Positions 46,371-56,800 of a stretch of DNA of 64,000 nucleotides are shown piece after piece. Each line of letters starts with the position of its first letter. The first letter of the stretch is position 1. This DNA comes from Planktothricoides raciborskii GIHE-MW2 (GTDB lineage: Bacteria > Cyanobacteriota > Cyanobacteriia > Cyanobacteriales > Laspinemataceae): assembly GCF_040564635.1 (NCBI RefSeq), contig NZ_CP159837.1, positions 1,367,001 to 1,431,000 on the forward strand. Direction: 5' to 3'. A program made the translations under genes and the position numbers. The notes beneath the pieces were generated by a model. The model worked only from the letters and a program-made list of their open reading frames with translations. It did not search any database and was not told the DNA's origin.

Positions 46371-46844
46371 TTATAATCGCCGATTGCTATGGCGGATAAT
46401 GAAATAACTAAGGGATAAAGCCAGGATAGCTGTTGCCACTCCAATTAGATCAAATCCTCCAGCTTTGTTAAAGTCGAAAATAATAATTTTCCGAGCCATT
46501 GCGATCAGAGATGTCACCAGCACTAACTCCATTTGTACCACATTATTTTGCAGATAGGCGGTAATATTTTCGAGAATTTCCAGGGCAATTAATACATCTA
46601 AAAATAAGCCAAACAGTTTAAATAATATTTGATGACCCACCAGGACAGGTTGGGTAGTAAATTCTTCTAGGGTGACAATAATTAAGTCCCAAACTGAGAC
46701 AATGATGACAAAAATCATTACCAAAGATAAGACTTTGGCAGTAAACTTTTGGATTTTATTAATGCTGTAAATAAAAACTGAGTCATCAAAAAAACTGATA
46801 ATTTTTTGAATTAAATTTATTTGGGGGTGTCGCTCGTTTTTCAT
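46371..46844 (-). CDS. PsiE-like membrane protein, copy 1
   Basis: 157 aa, four hydrophobic helices with the PsiE-family core LFGLFLDVLIALEILENITA-YLQNNVVQMELVLVTSLIAM-ARKIIIFDF. PsiE proteins are phosphate-starvation inducible in E. coli; the biochemical function is unknown. About 60% similar by eye to the next gene, 46 bp away, so this is a local duplication. Confidence 0.85.
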   Translation of the reverse strand: MKNERHPQINLIQKIISFFDDSVFIYSINKIQKFTAKVLSLVMIFVIIVSVWDLIIVTLEEFTTQPVLVGHQILFKLFGLFLDVLIALEILENITAYLQNNVVQMELVLVTSLIAMARKIIIFDFNKAGGFDLIGVATAILALSLSYFIIRHSNRRL

Positions 46845-46890
46845 GCTTTTTTTAAAAAAGACTGCATAAAAAAACTGACTTCAGATGAAA

Positions 46891-47370
46891 TCAGTCTATT
46901 TTTCGATTTAAGTTGCGGACGATCCAGTAACTAATGGAAAGGGCAAAAATGGCCAGTCCTAGACCGATTAAATCTAAGCCTTTGAGCTTACTAAAGTCAA
47001 AAATAATGATTTTCCGAGCTACCGCTACCAAAGAGGTGACAATGACTAATTCGACTTGAACGACGTGCTTGCGTAAATAAGCAGTAATATTTTCTAAGAC
47101 TTCTAGGGCGATTAAAATATCTAAGAATAAACCAAAAATTTTAAATAAGGTTTTATCTAAAAAAATATCTGGGGTGTCTAGAAAATCTTTAGCCACCACA
47201 AGAATCAGGTCGCCCACTGAGACGATAATGATAAAAATCATTACCAAGGAGAGGATTTTAGAAAAGAATCCTTCCATCCAGTGGATGCCAGACATGAAAT
47301 TATCATCGCGAAACCACATCGCGATGTCTGTGAACAATTTGTTAAGTTGAGTTTTTTTGATGGGAGCCAT
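46891..47370 (-). CDS. PsiE-like membrane protein, copy 2
   Basis: 159 aa paralogue of the preceding gene: IFGLFLDILIALEVLENITA-YLRKHVVQVELVIVTSLVAV-ARKIIIFDFSK. Four helices are predicted. It lies 111 bp downstream of narB on the same strand, so co-transcription with the nitrate genes is possible. Nothing in the sequence ties PsiE to nitrate use directly. Confidence 0.85.
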   Translation of the reverse strand: MAPIKKTQLNKLFTDIAMWFRDDNFMSGIHWMEGFFSKILSLVMIFIIIVSVGDLILVVAKDFLDTPDIFLDKTLFKIFGLFLDILIALEVLENITAYLRKHVVQVELVIVTSLVAVARKIIIFDFSKLKGLDLIGLGLAIFALSISYWIVRNLNRKID

Positions 47371-47481
47371 AGACTAGGAGTTAGGCAAAGTGCTGATATC
47401 TGGACTGGACCGACTATCATGCCTAGTCTATAGCACAGTGGCTTCTAATTAGAAGTTTTAAAAGAAAAAATAACCGAGTTT

Positions 47482-49698
47482 CTACGATCGCTGCTGTTGA
47501 GTGACAGAGATAGTCTGAAGCAACCCGGTTTCTGCTTGGGCGATCGCCACTAACTGCACCGCACAAGCTTTTAACTCTGGTTGCAAGGAGTCGGGACAGG
47601 ACTCGGAGTGAGTCAGGGCGTTGGCTTCGGCATTTTCAGCCCAAAGGAAGCCCCAGTGCATCGGTACAAACACTGTTCCACGGGCGATCGCCTCCGTAAT
47701 CATGGCCGGAAACACAGCATTGCCACGGGGCGATCGCACTTCCACCGACATTCCCTCAGAAATCCCCAACTTTTCCGCATCACGGGGATGAATTTCTATA
47801 AACGGATCTGGGTGCATCTTAGCGGTCTTGGGAATTCGTCCCGTCCGAGTTTGGGTATGCCAATGACCATAAAGCCTGCCCGTAGTCAGCACAAACGGAT
47901 AATCGGGATTCGGCGGTTCCGCCAAACCTTTGGAATAATAAGCCCCAAACCGAGCTCGACCATCGGGGGTATTAAAGCGGAAATCCGTATATAACCGCTT
48001 ATTCGTGGCAAAGTTGGGGGTAACTTGGTCAGCGGAAAAAGGCCATTGAATCGGGCCATGTTCCGCCAAAAGTTGATGACTCAACCCGGAAGTATCACAA
48101 GGACGACCTTTGGTTAATTGGACAAATTCCCCATAGACTTCGGCGGAATTAGCAAAATTAAACTTATCGGCAAAACCCAAACGCCGCCCCACTTCCGCAA
48201 AAATTTCCCAATCCGCTTTAGCTTCCCCTGGGGGTTCGCGAAATCCAGCGCACAAAGTCACCACCCTTTCCGAGTTGGTCATCACCCCTGTTTTCTCACT
48301 CCACTGGGCAGCAGGCAACAACACATGGGCATATTGCGCGGTTTCCGTCGGATAATAGGCATCTTGATAAACCGTAAACGGGGATTGACGCAAAGCCGCT
48401 TGAGTCCGCTTGATATCCGGCATACTCACCGCTGGGTTGGTGGCGGCAATCCATAAAAAACCCACTTGTCCCGCTTCTAAACCCCGGATCATCTCCACGG
48501 TGGTCATCCCCCGTTGGGGCTGAATGCTGCCTGGGGGAATTCCCCAAAATTGTTCGACTTCTGCCCGATGTTGGGGGTTTGAAATCGACCGATAGCCCGC
48601 TAAAATACTGCAAAGTCCTCCCGCTTCTCGACCTCCCATCGCATTCGGTTGTCCGGTGAGGGAGAATGGCCCCGCCCCCGGTTTACCGATTTGCCCAGTC
48701 ATTAAATGCAGGTTAATCAGCGATCGCACCTTAGCAGTTCCTTCCGACGACTGATTCATCCCCATTGACCAAAGAGACAAGACGCGATTTGACTCACCCC
48801 ACCACCGGGCTGCTTGTTCCAATTCATCCAGCCGAATGCCACAAGTTCTTGCCACCAATTCCGGGGCGGTGTTCTGAATTACTTCGGCAAAAGCGGGAAA
48901 CCCAGAGGTACATTCATCAATAAAAGACGCATCAATATATCCCCATCGCATTAATAAGTGGGCGATTCCATTTAATAAGTCAATATCTGTACCCGGTCGA
49001 ATGGCTAAATGTAAATCAGCGGCTTCAGCGGTTTGGGTGCGGCGCGGATCGACCACGACCATTTTCACTTGGGGATTTTTTTTGTGGTGTTGTCGCAGGC
49101 GATTAAATACAATCGGGTGACATTCAGCGGTATTGGTGCCAATCAGAAAAGCAAAGTCAGTAAGTTCTAAATCTTCATAGCAGCAAGGGGGGCCATCAGA
49201 CCCAAAACTTTGGGTATAACCCACCACCGCACTGGACATACAAAGGCGGGAATTAGTATCAAAATTGTTGCTGTTTAAACAGCCGGTAAAAAGTTTTTCA
49301 GCGGTGTAATAGTCTTCGGTTTGAAACTGACCGGAACCGTAGAGAAAAAGTGCGTTTGGCCCTTGGGTTTCTCGCACGATTTGAATCCGTTGCACAATGC
49401 GATCGAATGCTTCATCCCAGGTGGCGCGGCGAAAGGGTTGATCGAGAGATTCTCGCATCATGGGATATTTCAATCGATCTTTATGTAATGATTCGCTAAC
49501 TGTAGCGCCTTTGACACAGACTTTGCCCAAACTAGAAGGATGTGCGCGATCGCCTTGAACTTTCCAAATCGGCGTTCCTTCACCATCTTTATGAGTGGGT
49601 TTTCCCTTTTGTGCTGGTGGGGATACTTCCAAACCACAGCCCACCCCACAGTAAGGACAGATAGTTTTGTTTGAGTTAGTTTGGTTAGAGTTAGTCAT
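47482..49698 (-). CDS. narB: Assimilatory nitrate reductase, ferredoxin-dependent
   Basis: Mo-bis-MGD enzyme reducing nitrate to nitrite with ferredoxin as donor, in the cytoplasm. The N-terminal [4Fe-4S] cysteines are C14, C17, C21 ([12 protein letters not shown]) and C61 (LGKVCVKG). The Mo-ligand cysteine region is [15 protein letters not shown]. The C-terminal molybdopterin-binding domain includes [20 protein letters not shown]. At 738 aa it is full length. nirA is upstream and narM downstream on the same strand. Confidence 0.97.
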   Translation of the reverse strand: MTNSNQTNSNKTICPYCGVGCGLEVSPPAQKGKPTHKDGEGTPIWKVQGDRAHPSSLGKVCVKGATVSESLHKDRLKYPMMRESLDQPFRRATWDEAFDRIVQRIQIVRETQGPNALFLYGSGQFQTEDYYTAEKLFTGCLNSNNFDTNSRLCMSSAVVGYTQSFGSDGPPCCYEDLELTDFAFLIGTNTAECHPIVFNRLRQHHKKNPQVKMVVVDPRRTQTAEAADLHLAIRPGTDIDLLNGIAHLLMRWGYIDASFIDECTSGFPAFAEVIQNTAPELVARTCGIRLDELEQAARWWGESNRVLSLWSMGMNQSSEGTAKVRSLINLHLMTGQIGKPGAGPFSLTGQPNAMGGREAGGLCSILAGYRSISNPQHRAEVEQFWGIPPGSIQPQRGMTTVEMIRGLEAGQVGFLWIAATNPAVSMPDIKRTQAALRQSPFTVYQDAYYPTETAQYAHVLLPAAQWSEKTGVMTNSERVVTLCAGFREPPGEAKADWEIFAEVGRRLGFADKFNFANSAEVYGEFVQLTKGRPCDTSGLSHQLLAEHGPIQWPFSADQVTPNFATNKRLYTDFRFNTPDGRARFGAYYSKGLAEPPNPDYPFVLTTGRLYGHWHTQTRTGRIPKTAKMHPDPFIEIHPRDAEKLGISEGMSVEVRSPRGNAVFPAMITEAIARGTVFVPMHWGFLWAENAEANALTHSESCPDSLQPELKACAVQLVAIAQAETGLLQTISVTQQQRS

Positions 49699-49739
49699 AA
49701 TATAATTGTTTCGGTGAGTAAATATGATTGTTTGATATA

Positions 49740-50059
49740 AATATTAGACATATTAGACAATTCTGGCTTTCATACCGTAGAATATCCCCCCAACCGATGG
49801 CGGTGGATACGCCATCGGCTATATTGAAAAATTCGATGCATCTAATCTAATATTACGATGTTTAATTATTTGCTTAATTATTTGCTTAATTATTTGCTTA
49901 ATTATTTGCTTAATTATTTGCTTAATTATTTGCTTAATTATTTGCTTAATTATTTTTCAACAACCCAGGAATAGCTGGGGTGAATGCAGGTCTATAAAAA
50001 ATATCAATTTTTTGACAATTGCATTATCACCCAGCCGCCCGGAAAGAAAAAATTCAGGT
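49740..50059. repeat. Gap with dispersed repeat and a 12-bp minisatellite
   Basis: A hairpin-bearing dispersed element at 49745-49855 (ccgatggcg/cgccatcgg) carries tagac...ggctttcatacc pieces as at 16475. It is followed by about eight tandem copies of AATTATTTGCTT (49862-49959). No gene. Confidence 0.8.
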
Positions 50060-50749
50060 TTAATTACCGGAAATCCAAGGGCTAACTTCTAGTTGCCCAC
50101 TGGGGGTAAAAACCACCACAAATTTAGCAGTTTTGTCTGAGGTTGCCGCCGGATCAATTAAGCTGGGTAAAGGAGTTTCATTGCTATAATTTTTGGCTGA
50201 TTCATTGATTTCTTTGTAAGAGGCGATCGCCCCTGATTCAGTTACATTAATCTGATACACCAGACTAGAGGTAAATGTGGGATTAGTCGTCCAATTTTCA
50301 TCAATTTTGCTCAATACTTGGCTGTTTAATGCTTCAAGAGTGGCCGGATCCGTAATAGTCGATTCGGCGATCGCGGGAGCGGTCGTCGCGGGAGCGGTCG
50401 TCGCGGGAGCGGTCGTCGCGGGAGCGGTCGCTGTGTCGATCCTGGGCTGACTGGTGACGGAAAGGTTCTCTGTCACCAGGGGGATTTCTTGATTCGTCCC
50501 CGAAGTCGATTCAGGGGACAGGGAAGTTTCACCTGGATTGCTGGGGGTCGATAGGCTGGTGGAATAAGTCACAGCGGGTTTACTTTCCTCAGCAGGCGTG
50601 GCCATTTTCTCAGGAGTCACCTTGGGTGAGATGAATTGTAGAACCCCGCCTAAAATCAATACAGACACGGTGGCGCCAGTGGCAATCAGGGCATCAGAAC
50701 GGTAATGTTGATCGGCAGATGTGTTTTCAGTCACTTTATTGCTAGACAT
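50060..50749 (-). CDS. Single-pass membrane protein with TonB-C-like domain
   Basis: 229 aa. One N-terminal helix (residues about 21-42; ALIATGATVSVLILGGVLQF) is followed by a Ser/Thr/Pro linker with a fourfold APATT repeat encoded by 15-bp units. The C-terminal 95 residues (LNSQVLSKIDENWTTNPTFT...SGAIASYKEINESAKN...FVVVFTPSGQLEVSPW) have the strand-helix-strand look of TonB/TolA C-terminal domains. Function unknown. It lies between nirA and narB; a broken copy of its C-terminus lies upstream at 51039. Confidence 0.7.
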   Translation of the reverse strand: MSSNKVTENTSADQHYRSDALIATGATVSVLILGGVLQFISPKVTPEKMATPAEESKPAVTYSTSLSTPSNPGETSLSPESTSGTNQEIPLVTENLSVTSQPRIDTATAPATTAPATTAPATTAPAIAESTITDPATLEALNSQVLSKIDENWTTNPTFTSSLVYQINVTESGAIASYKEINESAKNYSNETPLPSLIDPAATSDKTAKFVVVFTPSGQLEVSPWISGN

Positions 50750-51038
50750 AGCAGGTTTTTCCCTTACTTTAAAGTAGCCAAGGTGTATGAGAATATTATG
50801 ACAATTTTACCTAGTTTTTTCAGATTGAACGGATTATTCTCACTTAGCGGCTGCACATTACCATAAGATTCAAAATTTAAACGTTATCAGTGAACAATCG
50901 ACCCTGGGAATGTCTGAATTGCTTAATCTGAGAGCTTTGAGCTTTACCGTTAAGGTTAAGTTTTTTGCCTCTGTTTGGCGGTAATGGCTGGGTGGCAAGT
51001 CAAGGCGATCGCTTCTCGGAGCGAAATCCTCCGTTTGC

Positions 51039-51173
51039 TTACGATTCTTGACTCAGCCACGGCCTCACTTCCCGTTGCCCCTCTGGGGTAAACATGACCA
51101 AGAACTTAGCCACGGATTTTTCTGCCGCGAAGGTTTGGGTCATGTCTGTGCTGTGGTTGATGGTGTGGTTCAT
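51039..51173 (-). pseudogene. Fragment duplicating the C-terminus of the 50060 gene
   Basis: A 44-codon minus-strand frame ends SVAKFLVMFTPEGQREVRPW-LSQES. It parallels TAKFVVVFTPSGQLEVSPW-ISGN at the end of the 50060 gene. ATG at 51173 lacks a clear ribosome binding site. It is probably the remnant of a tandem duplicate whose N-terminal part was lost. Confidence 0.55.
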
Positions 51174-51259
51174 ATCCCGGTGATTTACAGAACCAAGACT
51201 CAACTGACTCAACTGATTTAAAGGAGTTTACATAGCGGCGATCGCTCAATAACTCGCCA

Positions 51260-52801
51260 TCAAACCTTCTTCTTTGCGCCAAAATTTTCGATTAACAAAT
51301 TTTCCAGAAAAGGCTTCAAATCTTCACAAGCAATCCCCTTAGTCACACAAGTACCCAAATGAGCATCTTTGCCAACTTTGCCACCCATATAAATATCCAC
51401 CCCTTCCACGGTTTTGCCATTCTTGCGGACTTTGGTTCCCATCAAACCAATTTCTGCCACTTGGGGCTGACCGCAAGAATTCGGGCAACCGGTCCAATGC
51501 ATTCGCACTGACTGGGGAATATCTAATTCTGCTTCCAATTCTTTCACCAGTGCGATCGCCCGGTTCTTCGTTTCCACCAGAGCAAAATTGCAGAACTGCG
51601 CCCCAGTGCAAGACACCAAACTGCGAGCCAACGGATTGGGATTAACCGAAAACTTCTCTAACAATGGCTCTTGTAAAAAAGCATCTAAATGGGCATCTTT
51701 AACATGAGGAATAATCACATTCTGCTCCACCGTCAGGCGAAGTTCTCCTCCCCCATAAACCGCTGCCATGCGAGCCAAATCAAACATATCTGAAGCATAC
51801 AAACGACCCACAGGAATATTTAAACCCACATAATTCATTCCCGGTTGCTGCTGAGGATAGACCCCAATATGATCGCGCTTATCCCAATCAATTTCATCTG
51901 CCAAAGCAGCGGTTGCCAAAGGGCGTCCTAATTGGCTTTCTACTTTAGCGCGGAACTTTTCGATACCCCACTCATCAATCAGCCACATCAACCGGGCTTT
52001 TTGGCGATTTGCCCGCAAACCGGAATCTCGATAAACCTCTAAAATAGCCCGGCAGAGATCCACCACATCATCATTTGGTGCTACCCAAGCATTCAAAGGA
52101 ATCGCCGCTTCACAACGTTTCGCCGAAAAGAAACCACCGACCAAAACATTAAAACCCAGGGCACCATTTTTATAAGCAGGGACAAAAGCCACATCATTAA
52201 TTTCGGCGTGAACTGAATTATCTCGTCCCCCTTCAATGGCAATATTAAATTTGCGGGGTAAGTTACTGAATTCGGGATTTCCTGCACCATGATTAGTAAT
52301 CATATCTTGAACTTTTTGCACTAATTCTCTGGTATCAATTAATTCATCGGCACTAATCCCCGCAACTGGCGATCCGGTGATATTTCTCACATTGTCCATC
52401 CCCGATTGAATACTGGTCAAATTCACCGATTCAAGACGGCGGAAAATATCGGGAATATCTTCAAAGCGAATCCCGCGTAGTTGCAGATTTTGTCTGGTGG
52501 TAATATCTGCATTGCCATCTTCTCCATAGCGATCGACAATTTCTGCTAAAACCTGCATTTGTTTACTGGTGAGAATGCCGTTAGGCGTCCGTAAACGCAG
52601 CATAAATTTACCCGGAGTGACAGGCCGAAAGAAGATGCCCAGCCACTTTAAGCGATGATTTAGGTCAGTTTCACCAACGGATTCCCAACCAATTCTGGCA
52701 AATTCATCGAGTTGGTGTTTAACAGCTAACCCATCTTTTTCTTGTTTTAACTTTTCAAACTTATTAGATTTCGTATCTACAGGGCTGGTGGATGTAATCA
52801 T
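51260..52801 (-). CDS. nirA: Ferredoxin-nitrite reductase
   Basis: Six-electron reduction of nitrite to ammonium using siroheme and a [4Fe-4S] cluster. The cluster cysteines are in SCTGAQFCNFAL (C-x5-C) and GCPNSCGQPQ (C-x3-C). The N-terminal half has the repeat of the sulfite/nitrite reductase fold (PGKFMLRLRTPNGILTSKQM, TTRQNLQLRGI). At 513 aa it is typical of cyanobacteria. It is first in the nitrate cluster. A canonical NtcA site (GTA-N8-TAC) was looked for upstream and not found. Confidence 0.97.
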   Translation of the reverse strand: MITSTSPVDTKSNKFEKLKQEKDGLAVKHQLDEFARIGWESVGETDLNHRLKWLGIFFRPVTPGKFMLRLRTPNGILTSKQMQVLAEIVDRYGEDGNADITTRQNLQLRGIRFEDIPDIFRRLESVNLTSIQSGMDNVRNITGSPVAGISADELIDTRELVQKVQDMITNHGAGNPEFSNLPRKFNIAIEGGRDNSVHAEINDVAFVPAYKNGALGFNVLVGGFFSAKRCEAAIPLNAWVAPNDDVVDLCRAILEVYRDSGLRANRQKARLMWLIDEWGIEKFRAKVESQLGRPLATAALADEIDWDKRDHIGVYPQQQPGMNYVGLNIPVGRLYASDMFDLARMAAVYGGGELRLTVEQNVIIPHVKDAHLDAFLQEPLLEKFSVNPNPLARSLVSCTGAQFCNFALVETKNRAIALVKELEAELDIPQSVRMHWTGCPNSCGQPQVAEIGLMGTKVRKNGKTVEGVDIYMGGKVGKDAHLGTCVTKGIACEDLKPFLENLLIENFGAKKKV

Positions 52802-53821
52802 TGAACGATCGCTCCTCGTTTTACCTCAATATTGTTCTACAAACATATAAATTTAATCCGACAATCTAGTCAAGGTTTAAATTTAATTATTGAATTTTTA
52901 TTTTTTGCTTAATTTTTTGGGCATATTTAATCGAATTTTTACTTAATAATTCGGCGTTTTGCCGGTATTTTTAGTGTAATTTAAAGGGACTTTACCCCTT
53001 TTTTTGTAGTGGTTTTTACAATTTATTAAGAAATATGGGGCTTTTGCATATTACCAATTCTTTTTTTGCATACATGAACGATATTGCCCACCAGGAAAGC
53101 TTCCGGGGCTTCCTCTGTGGAGGAGCGGCAACAGGCAAGGGGGAAGCGGATAGAGGATAAATTATAACAGATGGCAGATAATGAGTAACAGATAAATTAT
53201 AAACAATAGAGGAGAAAAGATAGTGAATAGTGAGTAGTAAATACACCAACGATAGATGATAGAGAGAGTACAGGATAGAGAAAAAATTTTCACTCTTTAC
53301 TTTTCACTTGTCACTTGTCACTATAAAGCCAGCACCTGGTTTATCGAACAACCGGGTTTCCGTTCTTACTGCGTAAATATACGGATACACGCAAATTCCG
53401 TATCCGTATATTTACGTAAATTAAATTATGCAAATGTCACGATGGCTGAAGTAATTTGTTAGTGGTATATTTTTATTGTCCAGGTAAGTACCGAGATTTA
53501 TCCTGACTTCAGTAAAACCGTCAATTACCACAAAAATATATAAAAATTTATAAAAATATATAAAAATATACAAAAAAATTGTGCTTAAAAAAACGGAACT
53601 AATTATTTACTATCCCGGATAATCCTACAAATCAACCAGTAGTTTTTCAGCCCGTATCCTTATTGGGTGGGTTAATTATTTGATCGTTTGATCGAGGTCT
53701 AATGGTTGAGAATTAACTGCACGTCTCAATAATTCCAACCATATAAAAAATTGATTGATTTGGGTAGAATGACCATGAGGAATGTCTGAGGGAGATTCAC
53801 TGACTGTAACCAGGAGGCTTT
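52802..53821. other. 1-kb gap between divergent nirA and the GGDEF/EAL gene
   Basis: No convincing gene. It is AT-rich near nirA, with short ataatgagtaacag repeats (53165-53235), a half copy of the CCGGGTTTC palindrome (53352), a strong inverted repeat at 53372 and tataaaaatatat runs (53535-53575). Confidence 0.4.
53372..53416. repeat. 17-bp perfect inverted repeat
   Basis: CGTAAATATACGGATAC (53372-53388) and GTATCCGTATATTTACG (53400-53416) with an 11-nt centre. No T-run follows. An operator, a hairpin or a small mobile element are all possible. Confidence 0.65.
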
Positions 53822-56800
53822 ATGTTAACTCTATTTAAAATCCTATGGATGCAAAAACCATCGATCGCGCTAGTAAGTGGGACTTCAGAAATGCCCCAAA
53901 TGTGCTTGACAATGGTTTTAGATTCTTGCAATGTTGTGCTTTCTCTAGTTCTAGGAATCATTTTCTGGCAATGGTTCCGCCGCTTCAACCCTCAATTTAC
54001 CATGTCGCCGGTGCGAATTTTTTCGGTGTTGCTACCCTTATCGATCGCCTTGGGAGTTTTGAATTTACTTCTTCCTGGGCAGGATGATCCTTGGATCTAC
54101 TGGGTGTTGAAGATTTTACCAGGGACTATCAGTGTGGTAGTGGCGGCAGCCCTGGGGACAAGGATATTCTCTCGGAGTTCCCAGGAGGAAGTTTGTGACG
54201 TTATTCCTTGTCAGTCACCGTTTATCCCCGCTCAAGTTCCGTCTGAAGGGCGATCTAGTGAAAGCGTCAGTCCGTTTTTCTCAGACTATCCCTGTGTGAT
54301 ATCTTGTGTAGATGCTCACCCAGAAAAGCAGTTGGCCATGCAATTTTGTCAAAATTTGCATACAAAACTCCAGGCAAAAAATGCTGAATTTGAGGGTATT
54401 TTTCAAGCATTTCCCGATTTATTTTTACTCGTTGACAACGATGGCACGATTTTAGACTATCAAGGAGAACATCGTTGCAATATCCACATTTCACCCACGG
54501 CAATTGGTCAACAAAAAATTCAAGAATTATTGCCATCCCCAGTGGCTAGTCAGTATGAGCAAGCAATCCGTTTAGTGGCCAAGCATCAGTGGATGACTAC
54601 CATTGAGTACGAGATCGGTGGATCGGCTGGTGAACAAATCTATGAAGCAAGGCTAATCCCATTTTGGCATCAAAAAATTATGATGTTCATTCGCAATACC
54701 ACCGATAAAAAACAAGCCCAAAGCGCATTGTGCCAATCTTATAAGGAATTATCAGACCTTAAGTACGCTTTGGATCAATCGGCGATTATTGCGGTGACAG
54801 ATAGAAAAGGCACAATCACTTATGTGAATGATAAGTTTTGCCAGATAGCGGGCTATTCCCGCGAGGAACTGATCGGTCAGAATCATCGCATCGTCAAATC
54901 CGATGAACATTCGTCAGAGTTTTTTCGCAATCTTTGGTCTACGATCGCCCAGGGGAAAATTTGGCGAGGTGAAATCAAAAATAAAACCAAAGATGGCCAT
55001 GATTACTGGGTAGATACCACGATTGTGCCATTTTTGGATCAGCAGGGGAAACCGTTTCAATATTTATCGATTCACACGGATATTACCGATCGCAAGCAAG
55101 CCGAAAAAGCCCTCCATCAACAACAAAAACGCTTGAGTATTTTGCACCAAATTGACCGGGCAATTTTGGAAGCAGAAGAACCAGAAGCGATCGCTGAGGT
55201 GACAGTGAAATATCTAAGAACTCTACTGCCTTGTCAACGGGTAAGTGTGATTTCTTTTAACCTGAAGACCGACGAAGCGATCGTGTTAGCGATCGATGCC
55301 GACCGAGAAAGCTGTATTTTAGCCGGAAACCGTTTACCGCTGATGAATCAAGACGGTTTCGCCAGCCCAGACAAACTAACCAACGGAGTTTTGGTGGTCA
55401 AGGATATTCTGGAGTTATCCAATTTAACCCCGGTACAGGAAAGTCTGAAAGCGGAAGGACTTAGATCCTGTGTTTGTATTCCCCTGAAATCGAGAAACTC
55501 ACTCCTCGGTAGTCTCAATCTTTGGTCAAACCGTCCCGGTGGCTTCTCCGATGCCCAAATCGCCATTGCCCAGGAAGTCACGGATTCTTTGGCGATCGCC
55601 ATTCAACAAGCCCGCCTACGCCAAACCGTGCAATCTTACGCCCAGGAACTAGAGCACCGCGTCGCCCAACGCACCGCCGAACTCCTCAAAGTTAATCAAC
55701 AACTCCGCAAAGAAATAGAGCAGCGGCAAGAGATAGAAGCACAACTCTACCATGAAAAAGAAGTCGCCCAAGTCACCTTAAACTCCATCGGCGACGCTGT
55801 AATTACCACCGACCTCAACGGCATCATTCAAAGCTTGAATCCCCAAGCAGAAATCCTCACCGGGTGGCGACAGTCCGAAGCCCAAGGTCAACCTTTAAAG
55901 CTGGTGTTGCAACTATTCAACGCCGTTACTGGAGATCCCGTGGAAAATTTCCTCAGCGCCTCCATCACCAGCCGGTTGTCCGCATTTTCCCACCATACCT
56001 TAATTAGAAATCGCGACGCTGAAGAATTCATCGTCGAACCTTCCGTCGCCTTCATTAGAATGAGCAATGCGGAAATTATCGGCATGGTGGTGATTTGTCG
56101 GGATGTCACGGAAAATCGTAAACTCGCCGCCCAGTTATGTTGGGAAGCCAGTCACGACCCCTTAACTAATTTGATTAACCGACGAGAGTTTAAGCGTCGG
56201 CTGTCAGAATTGATGGAAGAAAAATCAACAACTGAATCGGAACATAGCTTATGTTATCTGGATTTAGATCAGTTTAAGATTGTCAATGATACCTGCGGTC
56301 ATGCCGCTGGGGATGAACTGTTACGTCAAATCACCACCTTGTTGCAATCTCAAATTAGAAAAACTGATTTGCTGGCTCGTTTGGGTGGGGATGAATTTGC
56401 GCTTTTATTATATGAATGCCCTCTGAAACAAGCGCGACAAGTGGCGGAAGATTTGCGGCAAGTAGTGCAAGATTTCCGCTTTGTTTGGCAAGATAAAACC
56501 TTTTCTATTGGTGTGAGTATTGGGTTAGTTAAACTTGACCCGGTTGTTACTAGCTTGGCGGATGTTATGAGTGCGGCTGATTCTGCCATGTACGCCGCCA
56601 AAGATGCGGGACGAAATCGGATTCATGTTTATCAAGCCAACGATCAAGAATTGGCTCAACGACAAGGGGATATGCAGTGGGTGTCTCGATTGGTCAAAGC
56701 CTTGGAAGAGGATCGATTTTGCTTGTATTCACAGGCGATCGCCCCAGCCCAACCCGACTCTGGCAAGCCTGATCATTATGAAATTTTAATTAGAATTACC

